A stretch of DNA of 45,739 nt, taken from positions 1 through 45,739 of the IMG/VR virus record IMGVR_UViG_3300048041_000144. One strand, given 5' to 3'. The position numbers were made by a program, and so were the translations under genes. Below the pieces are notes generated by a model. It was not told where the DNA came from. It worked only from the letters and a program-made list of their open reading frames with translations, and did not search any database. This document shows positions 16,799 through 24,084 of this stretch, in pieces (position 1 is the first letter of the stretch; each line of letters starts with the position of its first letter). The DNA is from a virus.

Positions 16799-18523
16799 GT
16801 GAAACGCACCCTGCTGATTATTACCTTGTTCTTCACGGTCTGCGCGGCCAGCCTCGCGCAGACCGTCACCGTCACCGCCTCGCATTTTGGCGGCACCATT
16901 CCATTTACGGGCATCATCTTCTGGCAGCCCACACTGGCCAACGGAACACCGGCTAGTATGCAGATGAGCGGTGGAGGCCAGACCACCACGCAGCCGTTCA
17001 TGGCGTATGTGTCCAACGGAGTTTTCACGCTCAATGTGCCCGCGACTGATCTGACTAACCCTCAGAATATTTGCTTTCACGTGACAGCGTTATTGAAGGG
17101 CGTAAGCATGTTAGGCCCTGGGTACCTGTGCGTGCAGCCGCATTACACGGCTACAAGCACAGGCGACTGGTGCCAAGCGGGTGTATGCAACTTTGATGCG
17201 TATATTCCCAACATTCCAGCCCTGGCCACTGAATACAATTTCGCGCAGGTGCAGACAGACTGGAACGCCACAAACGGCCTCGCGGCAATCCTGAATAAGC
17301 CCACGCTGGGCACGGCGTCGCTTGCTAATACAACCGACTTCGATGCGGCTGGCACGGCCAGCGCGGAGGCTACACGGGCCGAAGGTGCAGAGGCACTGAA
17401 CGCAGCTGCTATCTCTACTGAAACCAATAGGGCTGAGGGTGCTGAAGGTCTGGCCTCTAACGCCCTGGGCGCGGAAACCACACGCGCGGAAGCGGCAGAG
17501 GCGACGAAAGAGGTCGCAGCCAACAAGGGCGTGCCGAACGGCTACGCGGCGCTAGACTCCAGCGGCCTTGTCCTATCCACCGAAATCCCGCCTATGGCCA
17601 TCGATCAGACTTGGGTGGTTGGCAGTCAGGCGTTGATGCTTGCGCTTTCCGACGCGGCAAAGGGAGACATTTGCATCCGTACCGATCTGAATGAGACGTT
17701 TGTCCTCACCACAAACGACGCCAGTCTGCTTACCAATTGGGTCCAGATTTTAACGCCGCCATCACCCGTCCAGAGTGTCAACGGCATGACCGGGAACGTC
17801 ACAACCGCGGCGATCCCCGCAGCATCAATCACCAACCCCAGCATGGACGGCACAGCCGCAACGGGTTCGGCCACTACCTATGCCCGTGCCGATCATGTTC
17901 ACCCGACGGATACCAGCAGGGCTGCTGACTCAGCAGTAGTCCATACCATAGGCAACGAAAGTATCGCTGGAAATAAAACGTTCACAAGCGGCGTTGCAGT
18001 TGCCAGTTGGACAGCGCTTCCGCCATCACCCTCGCTGTCGGGCTGGAAACTGGCCGGTCCCCTTGCGAACACGGGAAGCACGTCTTGGGTGCAAGTTGGC
18101 TCCGTTACTATTCCTGCCGGGACGCTCAATGCAACGAGTCATTTGGATATAAAGGTCGAGCTGGATGCCTGCACAACCTCGTCGGGTGTTCCGACAGCAG
18201 CATGTACCGGGACAGCGAATACAGGAACGTGCACCTACTCTGTGAAATTCGGCACATCGAACACGGGCGGAACTGCGATCATTGCCTCGCCTGGGTCGTT
18301 GGCTGCAAGTAGAACGGGAGTATTGCTTGGCGTGATTGAAAAAACATCGGCATCAACGCAAATTGGAAAAGCGACCCAAATTAGTAATTCAACGTATGGG
18401 GGACCTCCGCTACAGACCACTATCAGCACGACAGGAACCACCTATCTGAACTTCTACGTACAGAACTCGGTGAACACCGACACTTGCTTCATCGATAGCG
18501 CGAGCGTGACGCTGTTCCAGTGA
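16799..18523 (+). CDS. fibre-like protein with a signal peptide
   Basis: A 574-residue protein starting at GTG behind GGAGG. It begins with a classic signal peptide (basic MKR, hydrophobic core, cleavage near SLAQ at about 20). Residues 185-245 are Ala/Glu-rich with repeated TRAEGAE, NRAEGAE and TRAEAAE units that look like a trimeric coiled coil. Then come VNGMTGNV and YARADHVHPTDTSRA, typical of phage tail-fibre and appendage proteins. The C-terminal 180 residues are beta-rich. Phage structural proteins are not normally exported, and the locus is between portal and capsid, so the role is unclear: exported adhesin, surface decoration or superinfection factor. Confidence 0.7.
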   Translation: MKRTLLIITLFFTVCAASLAQTVTVTASHFGGTIPFTGIIFWQPTLANGTPASMQMSGGGQTTTQPFMAYVSNGVFTLNVPATDLTNPQNICFHVTALLKGVSMLGPGYLCVQPHYTATSTGDWCQAGVCNFDAYIPNIPALATEYNFAQVQTDWNATNGLAAILNKPTLGTASLANTTDFDAAGTASAEATRAEGAEALNAAAISTETNRAEGAEGLASNALGAETTRAEAAEATKEVAANKGVPNGYAALDSSGLVLSTEIPPMAIDQTWVVGSQALMLALSDAAKGDICIRTDLNETFVLTTNDASLLTNWVQILTPPSPVQSVNGMTGNVTTAAIPAASITNPSMDGTAATGSATTYARADHVHPTDTSRAADSAVVHTIGNESIAGNKTFTSGVAVASWTALPPSPSLSGWKLAGPLANTGSTSWVQVGSVTIPAGTLNATSHLDIKVELDACTTSSGVPTAACTGTANTGTCTYSVKFGTSNTGGTAIIASPGSLAASRTGVLLGVIEKTSASTQIGKATQISNSTYGGPPLQTTISTTGTTYLNFYVQNSVNTDTCFIDSASVTLFQ

Positions 18524-18570
18524 TGCGGTGCCTGAACTCTACGTAAATTAAAAAACACACTTTATACGGA

Positions 18571-18597
18571 AAGGCCGCCAAATTAGCGGCCTTTTTT
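18571..18597 (+). terminator. rho-independent terminator
   Basis: AAGGCCGC (18571-18578) and GCGGCCTT (18586-18593) form an 8-bp stem with a 7-base loop, with TTTTTT at 18592-18597. It separates the fibre-like gene from the capsid operon. The tail TTTTTGTTTCAGGC is identical to that after the terminator at 38093. Confidence 0.9.
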
Positions 18598-18619
18598 GTT
18601 TCAGGCGCACAACTGAAGT

Positions 18620-20686
18620 ATGAGCACGAAACGTAAGTTGCCATTGCAATATCGCGCGGCTGTGATTGATGCAAAGCCGAAAGAGAACGAGCGGCTATCC
18701 GGCCCCGATCCGGGACGGTTCCGCTTTGCCGTCTCCAGTGAAACCCCGTACCTGCGGAACTACTGGGACGGACCGGCGAATGAGATTCTGCAGCACGACA
18801 AGAAGAGCATTCGCACGGATCGCCTCGATTCCGGCCAGGTTCCCAACAATTTCAATCACGACCCCAACAAACAGCTCGGCGTTGTTGACAAGCATGAAAT
18901 CAAGGACGGCCGTCTTTTCGTTGAGGGTCCGTTCAGCCGCTCGGCGTTTGCGCAGGAAAAGCGCCAGGACTACGACGACAAGATTCTTACGTCCGCGTCC
19001 GTGGGCTATCGCGTTCACAAGATGGTGCGTACTGAGGATGAAGATAACCCCGATGCGCCCGCTGAATGCCGCGTAACCGATTGGGAGGTGTTAGACGCAT
19101 CGCTTGTCACCGTGGCCGCCGATCCCACCGTAGGCGTAGGCCGCACCGAATCTGGCACTGAAAATTTCCCGGTTGAAATCGAAACCGTCTTGCGGCGGAG
19201 CGCTGTTTCCGCGCCCGCTGCGCCTGGGGTCCCCACGGACAGTTCCACGTCCGAGGGGTTAGCACAACCCGTCATTGTTGTCGAACCGAATCAGGAGAAC
19301 AGAAACATGGCCGACACGGCTGAGAAAATCGCAGCGGATCTGGAGCTTGCGCGGCGCAATGACATTATGGCCGTTGCGACCGATCCCGATTTCCGCAAGT
19401 ACATCACCATCGACGAGGCCCAGAAGGCTATTGCCGAAAACATCTCTTCAAATAGTTTTCGTGATACGGTCTCGCGCAAGATTTGCGCGGCCAACGATGT
19501 CAGCAAGGTGGGCACTGCGGGTAGCAATCTCTTTTCTGAACTGGATAAGAGCGATCAGAAGCGCTTCAGCGTCTTCCGCCTGGTCCGCTCACTCGTCAAT
19601 CAGGCGAAATCGGGAACGTTCCCCACCAACTCGTGCGATGCGAGGCTGGAGCGCGAATTCAGTGACGAACTGAAAAAGCGTCTCAAGATCAGCACGCAAG
19701 GGCCGCTGATTCCGGATGGTCTGTCTTCCCGCGCCTTGGGAACACAGACGGTTGCTGCTGCTACGGGCCAGCTTGGACTTACCTCCGAAGCCGCCGCCGT
19801 GGTCACGTACACCCATCCGGAAGTCATTGAGCTGCTGCGCAACCGTCCGCGCGTTGAGCAGCTTGGCGCACGCCGCATGGGTGGCTTGCAGGGCATCATC
19901 CGGCTGCCTCGGCAGTCGTCCGCTGCTACCGCGCAGTGGGTTGGCGAGGGCGCGGCTGTTACGGAAAGCGACCTGAACCTGGATTTCATTTCCGTCACGC
20001 CTCATCGTATCTCTGCGCAGACCGCGTGGGATATGGAGTTGCTGGCCGAAACCTCGCCCGATATTGAGGCGCTGGCCCGCGCGGATCAGGATCAGGTAAT
20101 TCTGCTGGCCCTCGATCTGGCGGCTATCAGTGGAACGGGAGCCAACGCCCAGCCGCTCGGCCTGATGAATACCACCGGCCTTACTCTGCTCTCGCCTTCC
20201 GGTACGGCGTTCAGCGACGGTGGAAAGCCGCTCACTTGGGCCGATATCCTGGCTTTCGAGTCCATCACAGCCGCCGCCAACGCGGATGTGGCAACCTCAG
20301 CTTGGATGTTCACGCCGGAAGTGCGCAGCCAACTCAAGGCCACGTTGAAGGCTGTTACGGGACTCGCGGGATTCATCTGGTCCGACGGTCCCAAAGACCC
20401 GCTGGGAATCGACACGGAAGGTCCTGCGGGCTATCGCGCGGGTGTTACCAATCAACTCACCAAGACGGGAACCAAGTCCGGTGTGACGGGCTCTATCCTG
20501 CACACCGCGATCTTCGGCGATTGGAGCCAGTTGATTGTGGCGGACTGGGGTGCGCGGGAAATTGTGGTTGATCCATATACCCAGGCTGCGTCCGGCGCGG
20601 TGGTAGTTACTCAGCGCGCGTTGAACGATATCGCCATTCGGCATATCGCCGCCTTCGCCGCCAACCCGTACATCGCCATCAGCTAA
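18620..20686 (+). CDS. HK97-type prohead protease fused to major capsid protein
   Basis: A 688-residue fusion. Residues 1 to about 190 are a U35-type prohead protease with catalytic His at H80 (NNFNHD) and Ser near S124-S126 (LTSASVGYRV). A Pro/Ser-rich linker and a helical scaffold-like delta region (about 230-320) follow. The HK97-fold capsid domain runs from about 360 to the end (AVVTYTHPEVIELLRNRPRVEQLGARRM, PRQSSAATAQWVGEGAAVTESD, DQVILLALDLAAISGTGANAQPLG). AGGAGA at 19293-19298 and an in-frame ATG at 19307 (residue 230) would allow separate capsid synthesis. No Shine-Dalgarno is clear before 18620. Confidence 0.93.
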   Translation: MSTKRKLPLQYRAAVIDAKPKENERLSGPDPGRFRFAVSSETPYLRNYWDGPANEILQHDKKSIRTDRLDSGQVPNNFNHDPNKQLGVVDKHEIKDGRLFVEGPFSRSAFAQEKRQDYDDKILTSASVGYRVHKMVRTEDEDNPDAPAECRVTDWEVLDASLVTVAADPTVGVGRTESGTENFPVEIETVLRRSAVSAPAAPGVPTDSSTSEGLAQPVIVVEPNQENRNMADTAEKIAADLELARRNDIMAVATDPDFRKYITIDEAQKAIAENISSNSFRDTVSRKICAANDVSKVGTAGSNLFSELDKSDQKRFSVFRLVRSLVNQAKSGTFPTNSCDARLEREFSDELKKRLKISTQGPLIPDGLSSRALGTQTVAAATGQLGLTSEAAAVVTYTHPEVIELLRNRPRVEQLGARRMGGLQGIIRLPRQSSAATAQWVGEGAAVTESDLNLDFISVTPHRISAQTAWDMELLAETSPDIEALARADQDQVILLALDLAAISGTGANAQPLGLMNTTGLTLLSPSGTAFSDGGKPLTWADILAFESITAAANADVATSAWMFTPEVRSQLKATLKAVTGLAGFIWSDGPKDPLGIDTEGPAGYRAGVTNQLTKTGTKSGVTGSILHTAIFGDWSQLIVADWGAREIVVDPYTQAASGAVVVTQRALNDIAIRHIAAFAANPYIAIS

Positions 20687-20707
20687 GTCAAACCTGTACC
20701 TGGGTGC

Positions 20708-20747
20708 CCCACCCTCGCCGCGTCTTTGTTTTTTTGGCTAGGGTGGG
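20708..20747. repeat. palindromic intergenic repeat after capsid gene
   Basis: CCCACCCT (20708-20715) pairs with AGGGTGGG (20740-20747) across a T-rich loop. The preceding TGGGTGCC and this layout resemble intergenic palindromes I recall from acidobacterial chromosomes. It may also act as a transcript end or stabiliser after the capsid gene. Confidence 0.6.
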
Positions 20748-20786
20748 ATAACTCACAACTCAATCTTTCATCTCACGAGGGAGAAA

Positions 20787-21089
20787 ATGCTTACATCGAG
20801 CAACAAGAATGATCCTATCCAGACTGTGTTGCGCGTCGCCATGGTGGTCGATAAGAAGCCACACGAAAAAGGCGAAGTGGTCGTGTTGTCTCACCGCGAT
20901 TACGTCTATCTTGCCAATCACAAGCGCGTGGCTGAGGCCACGCCGGAAAACGTCAAAGCTGTTGAAGCTGAGATCGAATCAGAAAAAGAAGCCGCGGAAC
21001 GCGCCGCACTTCCCACTGATGCCGAACTGCTGCGCGAAGAGAATGCCCGGCTCCGCGCTGAGTTGGCCGCCGCCAAGAAAGGCAAATAG
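20787..21089 (+). CDS. small head protein, gpFI position
   Basis: A 100-residue protein behind GAGGGAG. The N-terminal 45 residues are beta-like (TVLRVAMVVDKKPHEKGEVVVLS), and the C-terminal half is a charged helix likely to coil (ENVKAVEAEIESEKEAAERA, LLREENARLRAELAAAKKGK). It holds the place of lambda gpFI between the capsid and gpFII. FI-type proteins assist DNA packaging and differ widely, so the assignment rests on position. It is followed immediately by the FII-like gene. Confidence 0.6.
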   Translation: MLTSSNKNDPIQTVLRVAMVVDKKPHEKGEVVVLSHRDYVYLANHKRVAEATPENVKAVEAEIESEKEAAERAALPTDAELLREENARLRAELAAAKKGK

Positions 21090-21422
21090 ATGTTTGGCGA
21101 TTCCGATCTTCCGGCCATGTTCGCCGACTTCGGCGCTCCGGTCATCATCGCGGGTGTGACGGTGACCGGCATCATCGATCTGTACACCGATGTCTACGAG
21201 CATGGCGGTGGCCCGGGAGCGGTCGGAATCGAGCAATACGTTTTGCATATTCCGAGCGCTGCGATCAGTGCGGCGCCAAGCCCCAAAGACCAAATCGAGG
21301 TTCTCGATAGCCCGAATCTGCCGCCGGAATTTGAGCCTGGAATCTACATCGTCAAAGGGTTCCCGAAACGCCACGATCCATCCGTGCTCGACATTGAGTT
21401 AAAAGGACCGGTCACTGCATGA
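21090..21422 (+). CDS. head-tail joining protein (gpFII-like)
   Basis: A 110-residue protein directly abutting the previous stop. MFADFGAPVIIAGVTVTGIIDLYTD matches the opening strands of gpFII-like joining proteins, which cap the connector and attach the tail. The C-terminal VKGFPKRHDPSVLDIELKG fits the final strands. Length is close to lambda gpFII (117). The family call is by pattern and location. Confidence 0.75.
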   Translation: MFGDSDLPAMFADFGAPVIIAGVTVTGIIDLYTDVYEHGGGPGAVGIEQYVLHIPSAAISAAPSPKDQIEVLDSPNLPPEFEPGIYIVKGFPKRHDPSVLDIELKGPVTA

Positions 21423-21470
21423 TAACCAGCTACACCAACCGAATGCTGACTCCTGATCGTGAGGAATGCT

Positions 21471-21851
21471 ATGAGCAAAAGTGTGAATTCCGTAACCCTG
21501 CTGGGACATATCGGCCAGCCGCCGGAGAGCAGGGAATTGAAAAGCAAAACACTGCTGACAACAGCGTCGCTGGCGACCAACGAACGCAAGAAAATCGGCG
21601 ATAAGTGGGAGGATCATACCGAGTGGCACTCCCTCGTGTTCTACGGACGCCTGGCGGAGATTGCGCGTGACTACCTGCACAAAGGCTCCAAGGTATACAT
21701 CTGCGGGCACCTACGCACTTCCAGTTGGGAAGACGACACCCAAACCAAGCGCTACCGCACCAACATTGTTGTGGAGGAAGTTGTGCTGCTGGACAGCCAC
21801 GCCGCTGGACAGTCCACGCCGCCTCCAGAAGTCTATGAGGCGGCGTTCTGA
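21471..21851 (+). CDS. ssb: single-stranded DNA-binding protein
   Basis: The ATG at 21471 follows a GAGGAA site. The 126-residue protein has an SSB OB fold: SVTLLGHIGQPPESRELKSK, TASLATNE, TEWHSLVFYGRLAEIARDYLHKGSKVYI and the strand VVEEVVLLD. The usual acidic DDDIPF tip is missing; it ends STPPPEVYEAAF, with only a terminal Phe, so contacts with host SSB partners may differ. It coats single-stranded DNA during replication or recombination. The location among head-tail genes is unusual because SSB genes normally sit with early functions. Confidence 0.92.
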   Translation: MSKSVNSVTLLGHIGQPPESRELKSKTLLTTASLATNERKKIGDKWEDHTEWHSLVFYGRLAEIARDYLHKGSKVYICGHLRTSSWEDDTQTKRYRTNIVVEEVVLLDSHAAGQSTPPPEVYEAAF

Positions 21852-22300
21852 TGGCACAGACGATCTGGACACGGGCTGCCACGGCGATCCTGGCGGCGCT
21901 GAATGCGGAGGGCTCGCCCGCCACGGCCTACCGCACCCGCTTTGAGGCTGTCGAGGCGTCGGAGACGGCTTTCAATCTCTTCGCGACTGACATCGATTGC
22001 AAATACGACGACTGCGCCAACGATTCGGTGAAGATCGATCAACCTCTCACCCTGCGCATTTATGTGGATGCTACCAATGAAGTTGACCTGGTCGCCGATC
22101 CGCTTGTGCTGTGGGCGTGGAAGCAAATCCGTCTCGATCCCACACTCGGCCAGCTTGTCAGTGATGTGTATATCGATAACATCAAAATCGGTTACATGGA
22201 TAAGTCCGCATCTGACCAGATTTGCGTGGATATCACGGTTCGCGTTGAAGTGGAAGTAGATAGGAACGATCCGTCCATCAATAAGACATACCTGAGCTAA
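21851..22300 (+). CDS. tail terminator / minor tail protein (gpU-like)
   Basis: A 149-residue protein overlapping the ssb stop by one base (TGATG). It has the alternating strands and helices of tail-terminator proteins: TRAATAILAALNAEGS at the start, a central LTLRIYVDATNEVD strand pair, LWAWKQIRLDPTLGQLVSDVYIDNIKI, and a final VDITVRVEVEVDRNDP strand. It would cap the tail tube and join it to the head. A gpZ-like partner is encoded far away on the opposite strand (27430-28161). Confidence 0.7.
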   Translation: MAQTIWTRAATAILAALNAEGSPATAYRTRFEAVEASETAFNLFATDIDCKYDDCANDSVKIDQPLTLRIYVDATNEVDLVADPLVLWAWKQIRLDPTLGQLVSDVYIDNIKIGYMDKSASDQICVDITVRVEVEVDRNDPSINKTYLS

Positions 22301-22348
22301 CGCTCACAACAAAACGTATCTGGCCGCATAGGCCGGGAGGAAACACAA

Positions 22349-23092
22349 ATGGCTTTGCTTGCACCTACCGTAACCGTTACACCTTCCCTGACCGCCATCA
22401 GCGCGTTGCAGGCCACGAATGTGACTATCGCCGTCACCGGAACGGGAGCCACGCCCACCGGCACGGTCGAGCTGACCAGCGGCGGCTATGCGTCTTCCGC
22501 CGCGGTGCTGGCTGCTGGCTCCGCCGTCATTGCTGTGCCCGGATCGTCTCTCGCCGTCGGCAGCAATACCCTCACGGCGGTCTACACGCCCGATGTTGCC
22601 AGTGATGCGGTTTACACCTCCGGCACCGGCTCCGCCACAGTCACCGTGACCGGCGTCTCCATTACGCCCTGCAAGCTCCAGGGGTACAAAGCCCAGGTCG
22701 GTTATGTCCCCGCCGCTGGCGGCGCCATGCAGATCCTCGCCGGCCTCAAAGATATTGACGGCGAGTTCACGGCGGATGAGTTGGACTCCACCGATCACGG
22801 CGGTGCGTGGAAAGGACGCATGTCCGGCTTGCTCGATTTCAGCGGTACCGCGACTGTCGATTACATTGCCGGGGATGCCGGGCAGGAAGGCTTTCTGAAT
22901 GCGCTCTTGAACCGTACCGCGCTTTCGATCTATCTGTTCCCGTCGTATGGAGCGGGATCTGGCGTGGATAAGTACGTGGGCCAAGTGGTGATTCAGAGCT
23001 TCAAGTGGAGCGGCAAGATGAAGGACTTGCAGAGCGCGACAATCTCTCTCAAGAACGCCGCCAACACAGGCTTCACCGTTGCCGCTCAGTAA
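22349..23092 (+). CDS. major tail tube protein with N-terminal Ig-like domain
   Basis: A 247-residue protein behind GGGAGG. Residues 5-108 form a bacterial Ig-like domain of the Big_3 kind (VTVTPSLTAISALQATNVTIAVTG, TGTVELTSGG, LAVGSNTLTAVYTPD). Residues 110-247 form the tube domain (VGYVPAAGGAMQILAGLKDIDGEFTADELDST, GRMSGLLDFSGTATVDYIAG, and a final beta hairpin). In lambda gpV an Ig-like domain is at the C-terminus; here it is N-terminal. Ig domains on tubes are exposed and may touch cell surfaces. Confidence 0.85.
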   Translation: MALLAPTVTVTPSLTAISALQATNVTIAVTGTGATPTGTVELTSGGYASSAAVLAAGSAVIAVPGSSLAVGSNTLTAVYTPDVASDAVYTSGTGSATVTVTGVSITPCKLQGYKAQVGYVPAAGGAMQILAGLKDIDGEFTADELDSTDHGGAWKGRMSGLLDFSGTATVDYIAGDAGQEGFLNALLNRTALSIYLFPSYGAGSGVDKYVGQVVIQSFKWSGKMKDLQSATISLKNAANTGFTVAAQ

Positions 23093-23100
23093 GTTCGATG

Positions 23101-23131
23101 TCCCCGGCGATGGGTCTATATCGCTGGGGTA
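23101..23131. repeat. palindromic repeat, copy 1
   Basis: CCCCGGCGA and TCGCTGGGG pair with one G-T around TGGGTCTATA. It is the same family as the copies at 23141 and 23630. Confidence 0.8.
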
Positions 23132-23140
23132 GCTTTCCGG

Positions 23141-23174
23141 GGTCCCCAACGACGGGTCTATGTCGTTGGGGTGG
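23141..23174. repeat. palindromic repeat, copy 2
   Basis: CCCCAACGA and TCGTTGGGG form a perfect 9-bp stem around CGGGTCTATG, framed by GGGT and GGTGG. Stem changes relative to copy 1 are compensatory. Confidence 0.85.
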
Positions 23175-23219
23175 TTTTCATGGGTCGCACAGATAAGTCT
23201 CGCGCTGTGCGTTTAGGGA

Positions 23220-23256
23220 TGGGCTGGTCTCAGGGGTGAGGCTGGCCCACTTTTTT
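23220..23256 (+). terminator. terminator or attenuator after the tail tube gene
   Basis: A stem of about 12 bp (TGGGCTGGTCTC with GAGGCTGGCCCA, several G-T pairs, loop AGGGGT) is followed by C and TTTTTT (23251-23256). It lies between the highly expressed tube gene and gpG. Partial termination would help set the ratio. Confidence 0.75.
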
Positions 23257-23269
23257 CAAGGAGAAAAAC

Positions 23270-23704
23270 ATGAGTGTTTTGATTTTCAAGAAACCAGTTT
23301 TGGTCGAGTTTGACCGCCGCCGCCAGGTTGTCTTTAACCTCAATACTGAAATTCTTATTCGCAACGCCGGCGGAGACAACAGTTCGCTTTGGACGACGAT
23401 TGGCGAACGGACAAATCCGGAGACGGGCAAGGTCGAGCGCACTCTCGACGTGAATCTGGAGAATCTGCGCCTGTACCTCTGGGCGGCTCTGCAAGACGAC
23501 GCCAAGGCGCACGGCGAGTCATTGACCGTCGAAGAGGTTGGCGGCCTGCTCACGCGCCGCAAATGGGTGATTCTGGCTGTCGAGGCCATCACTGAAGCGC
23601 TTCGGCAGTATTACGGGGATGACACTACGGGGTCCCCAGCGACGGGTCCTGGTCGCGGGGGTGGCGCAGCGGGGGACGTGGCCGCCCCCGCCGCAAGCGT
23701 GTAG
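23270..23704 (+). CDS. tail assembly chaperone (gpG-like)
   Basis: A 144-residue protein behind AAGGAG. The first 115 residues match small tail chaperones (FNLNTEILIRNAGG, LDVNLENLRLYLWAALQDDAKAHGES, VEEVGGLLTRRKWVILAVEAITEALRQYYG). The last 29 residues are Gly/Ala/Pro-rich and are encoded partly by a palindromic repeat (23630-23663). The -1 frame is open from 23623 to 24084 and encodes a gpT-like domain, so a -1 ribosomal frameshift making a GT fusion is expected, as in lambda. G and GT load the tape measure protein during tail assembly. Confidence 0.8.
   Translation: MSVLIFKKPVLVEFDRRRQVVFNLNTEILIRNAGGDNSSLWTTIGERTNPETGKVERTLDVNLENLRLYLWAALQDDAKAHGESLTVEEVGGLLTRRKWVILAVEAITEALRQYYGDDTTGSPATGPGRGGGAAGDVAAPAASV
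23630..23663. repeat. palindromic repeat inside the gpG reading frame
   Basis: GGGTCCCCAGCGACGGGTCC begins a third copy of the 23101/23141 family, with TCGCGGGGG closing the stem. It is read through as coding sequence in both frames and falls inside the only stretch where the -1 shift can occur. Confidence 0.75.
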
Positions 23705-24084
23705 GCCGGGGGCGCAAGGCGAAAGCCTACACGTGGGAAGACACCTTTCGCGTTGTCTGCGGTGAGCTTGGCCTTGCGCCCTCGGAGTTTTACCGTCTGC
23801 TCTACAGCGAGCTGGTGCTCATCATGGAGGGCTACCAGGCCCGCAGCCGACGCGAGGCGCGCTGGCGTCACGAGGAAAATGCCTGGATGGTGAGTTGGCT
23901 GCTCTTGCCGCATAAAGCTCCGGATGCCGATCCGATTACTCCGGATCAGTTGCTCGGAAAGAAAGTCCGTTCGTCCGGCAAGGACTTTGCCAATGAAGAG
24001 GCGCGCGCACGCGCGTTCGTCGCCGCTTTGAGCACAAAATCAAAGCGAAAATCGAGAGTTAGGAGCTGTAGAGATGTCGAGTAA
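23704..24084 (+). CDS. gpT-like extension, made by -1 frameshift
   Basis: The frame has no good independent start near its beginning (first conventional one GTG at 23815, without a clear RBS) but carries conserved sequence upstream of that: AYTWEDTFRVVCGELGLAPSEFY, then RLLYSELVLIMEGYQAR. This pattern belongs to the T part of tail chaperones. It is therefore most likely translated as a GT fusion from 23270. Possible slip sites in the shift window are G-GGG-TCC (23629-23635), G-GGG-GAC (23671-23677) and C-CCC-GCC (23686-23692); none is a classic heptamer. The end overlaps the tape measure start. Confidence 0.7.
   Translation, partial: GRGRKAKAYTWEDTFRVVCGELGLAPSEFYRLLYSELVLIMEGYQARSRREARWRHEENAWMVSWLLLPHKAPDADPITPDQLLGKKVRSSGKDFANEEARARAFVAALSTKSKRKSRVRSCRDVE

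Noticed and set aside
22304-23149. 281-residue - strand frame opposite the tail tube gene
   Set aside because: Gly/Arg/His-rich composition typical of an antisense shadow; the + strand tail tube gene is convincing.
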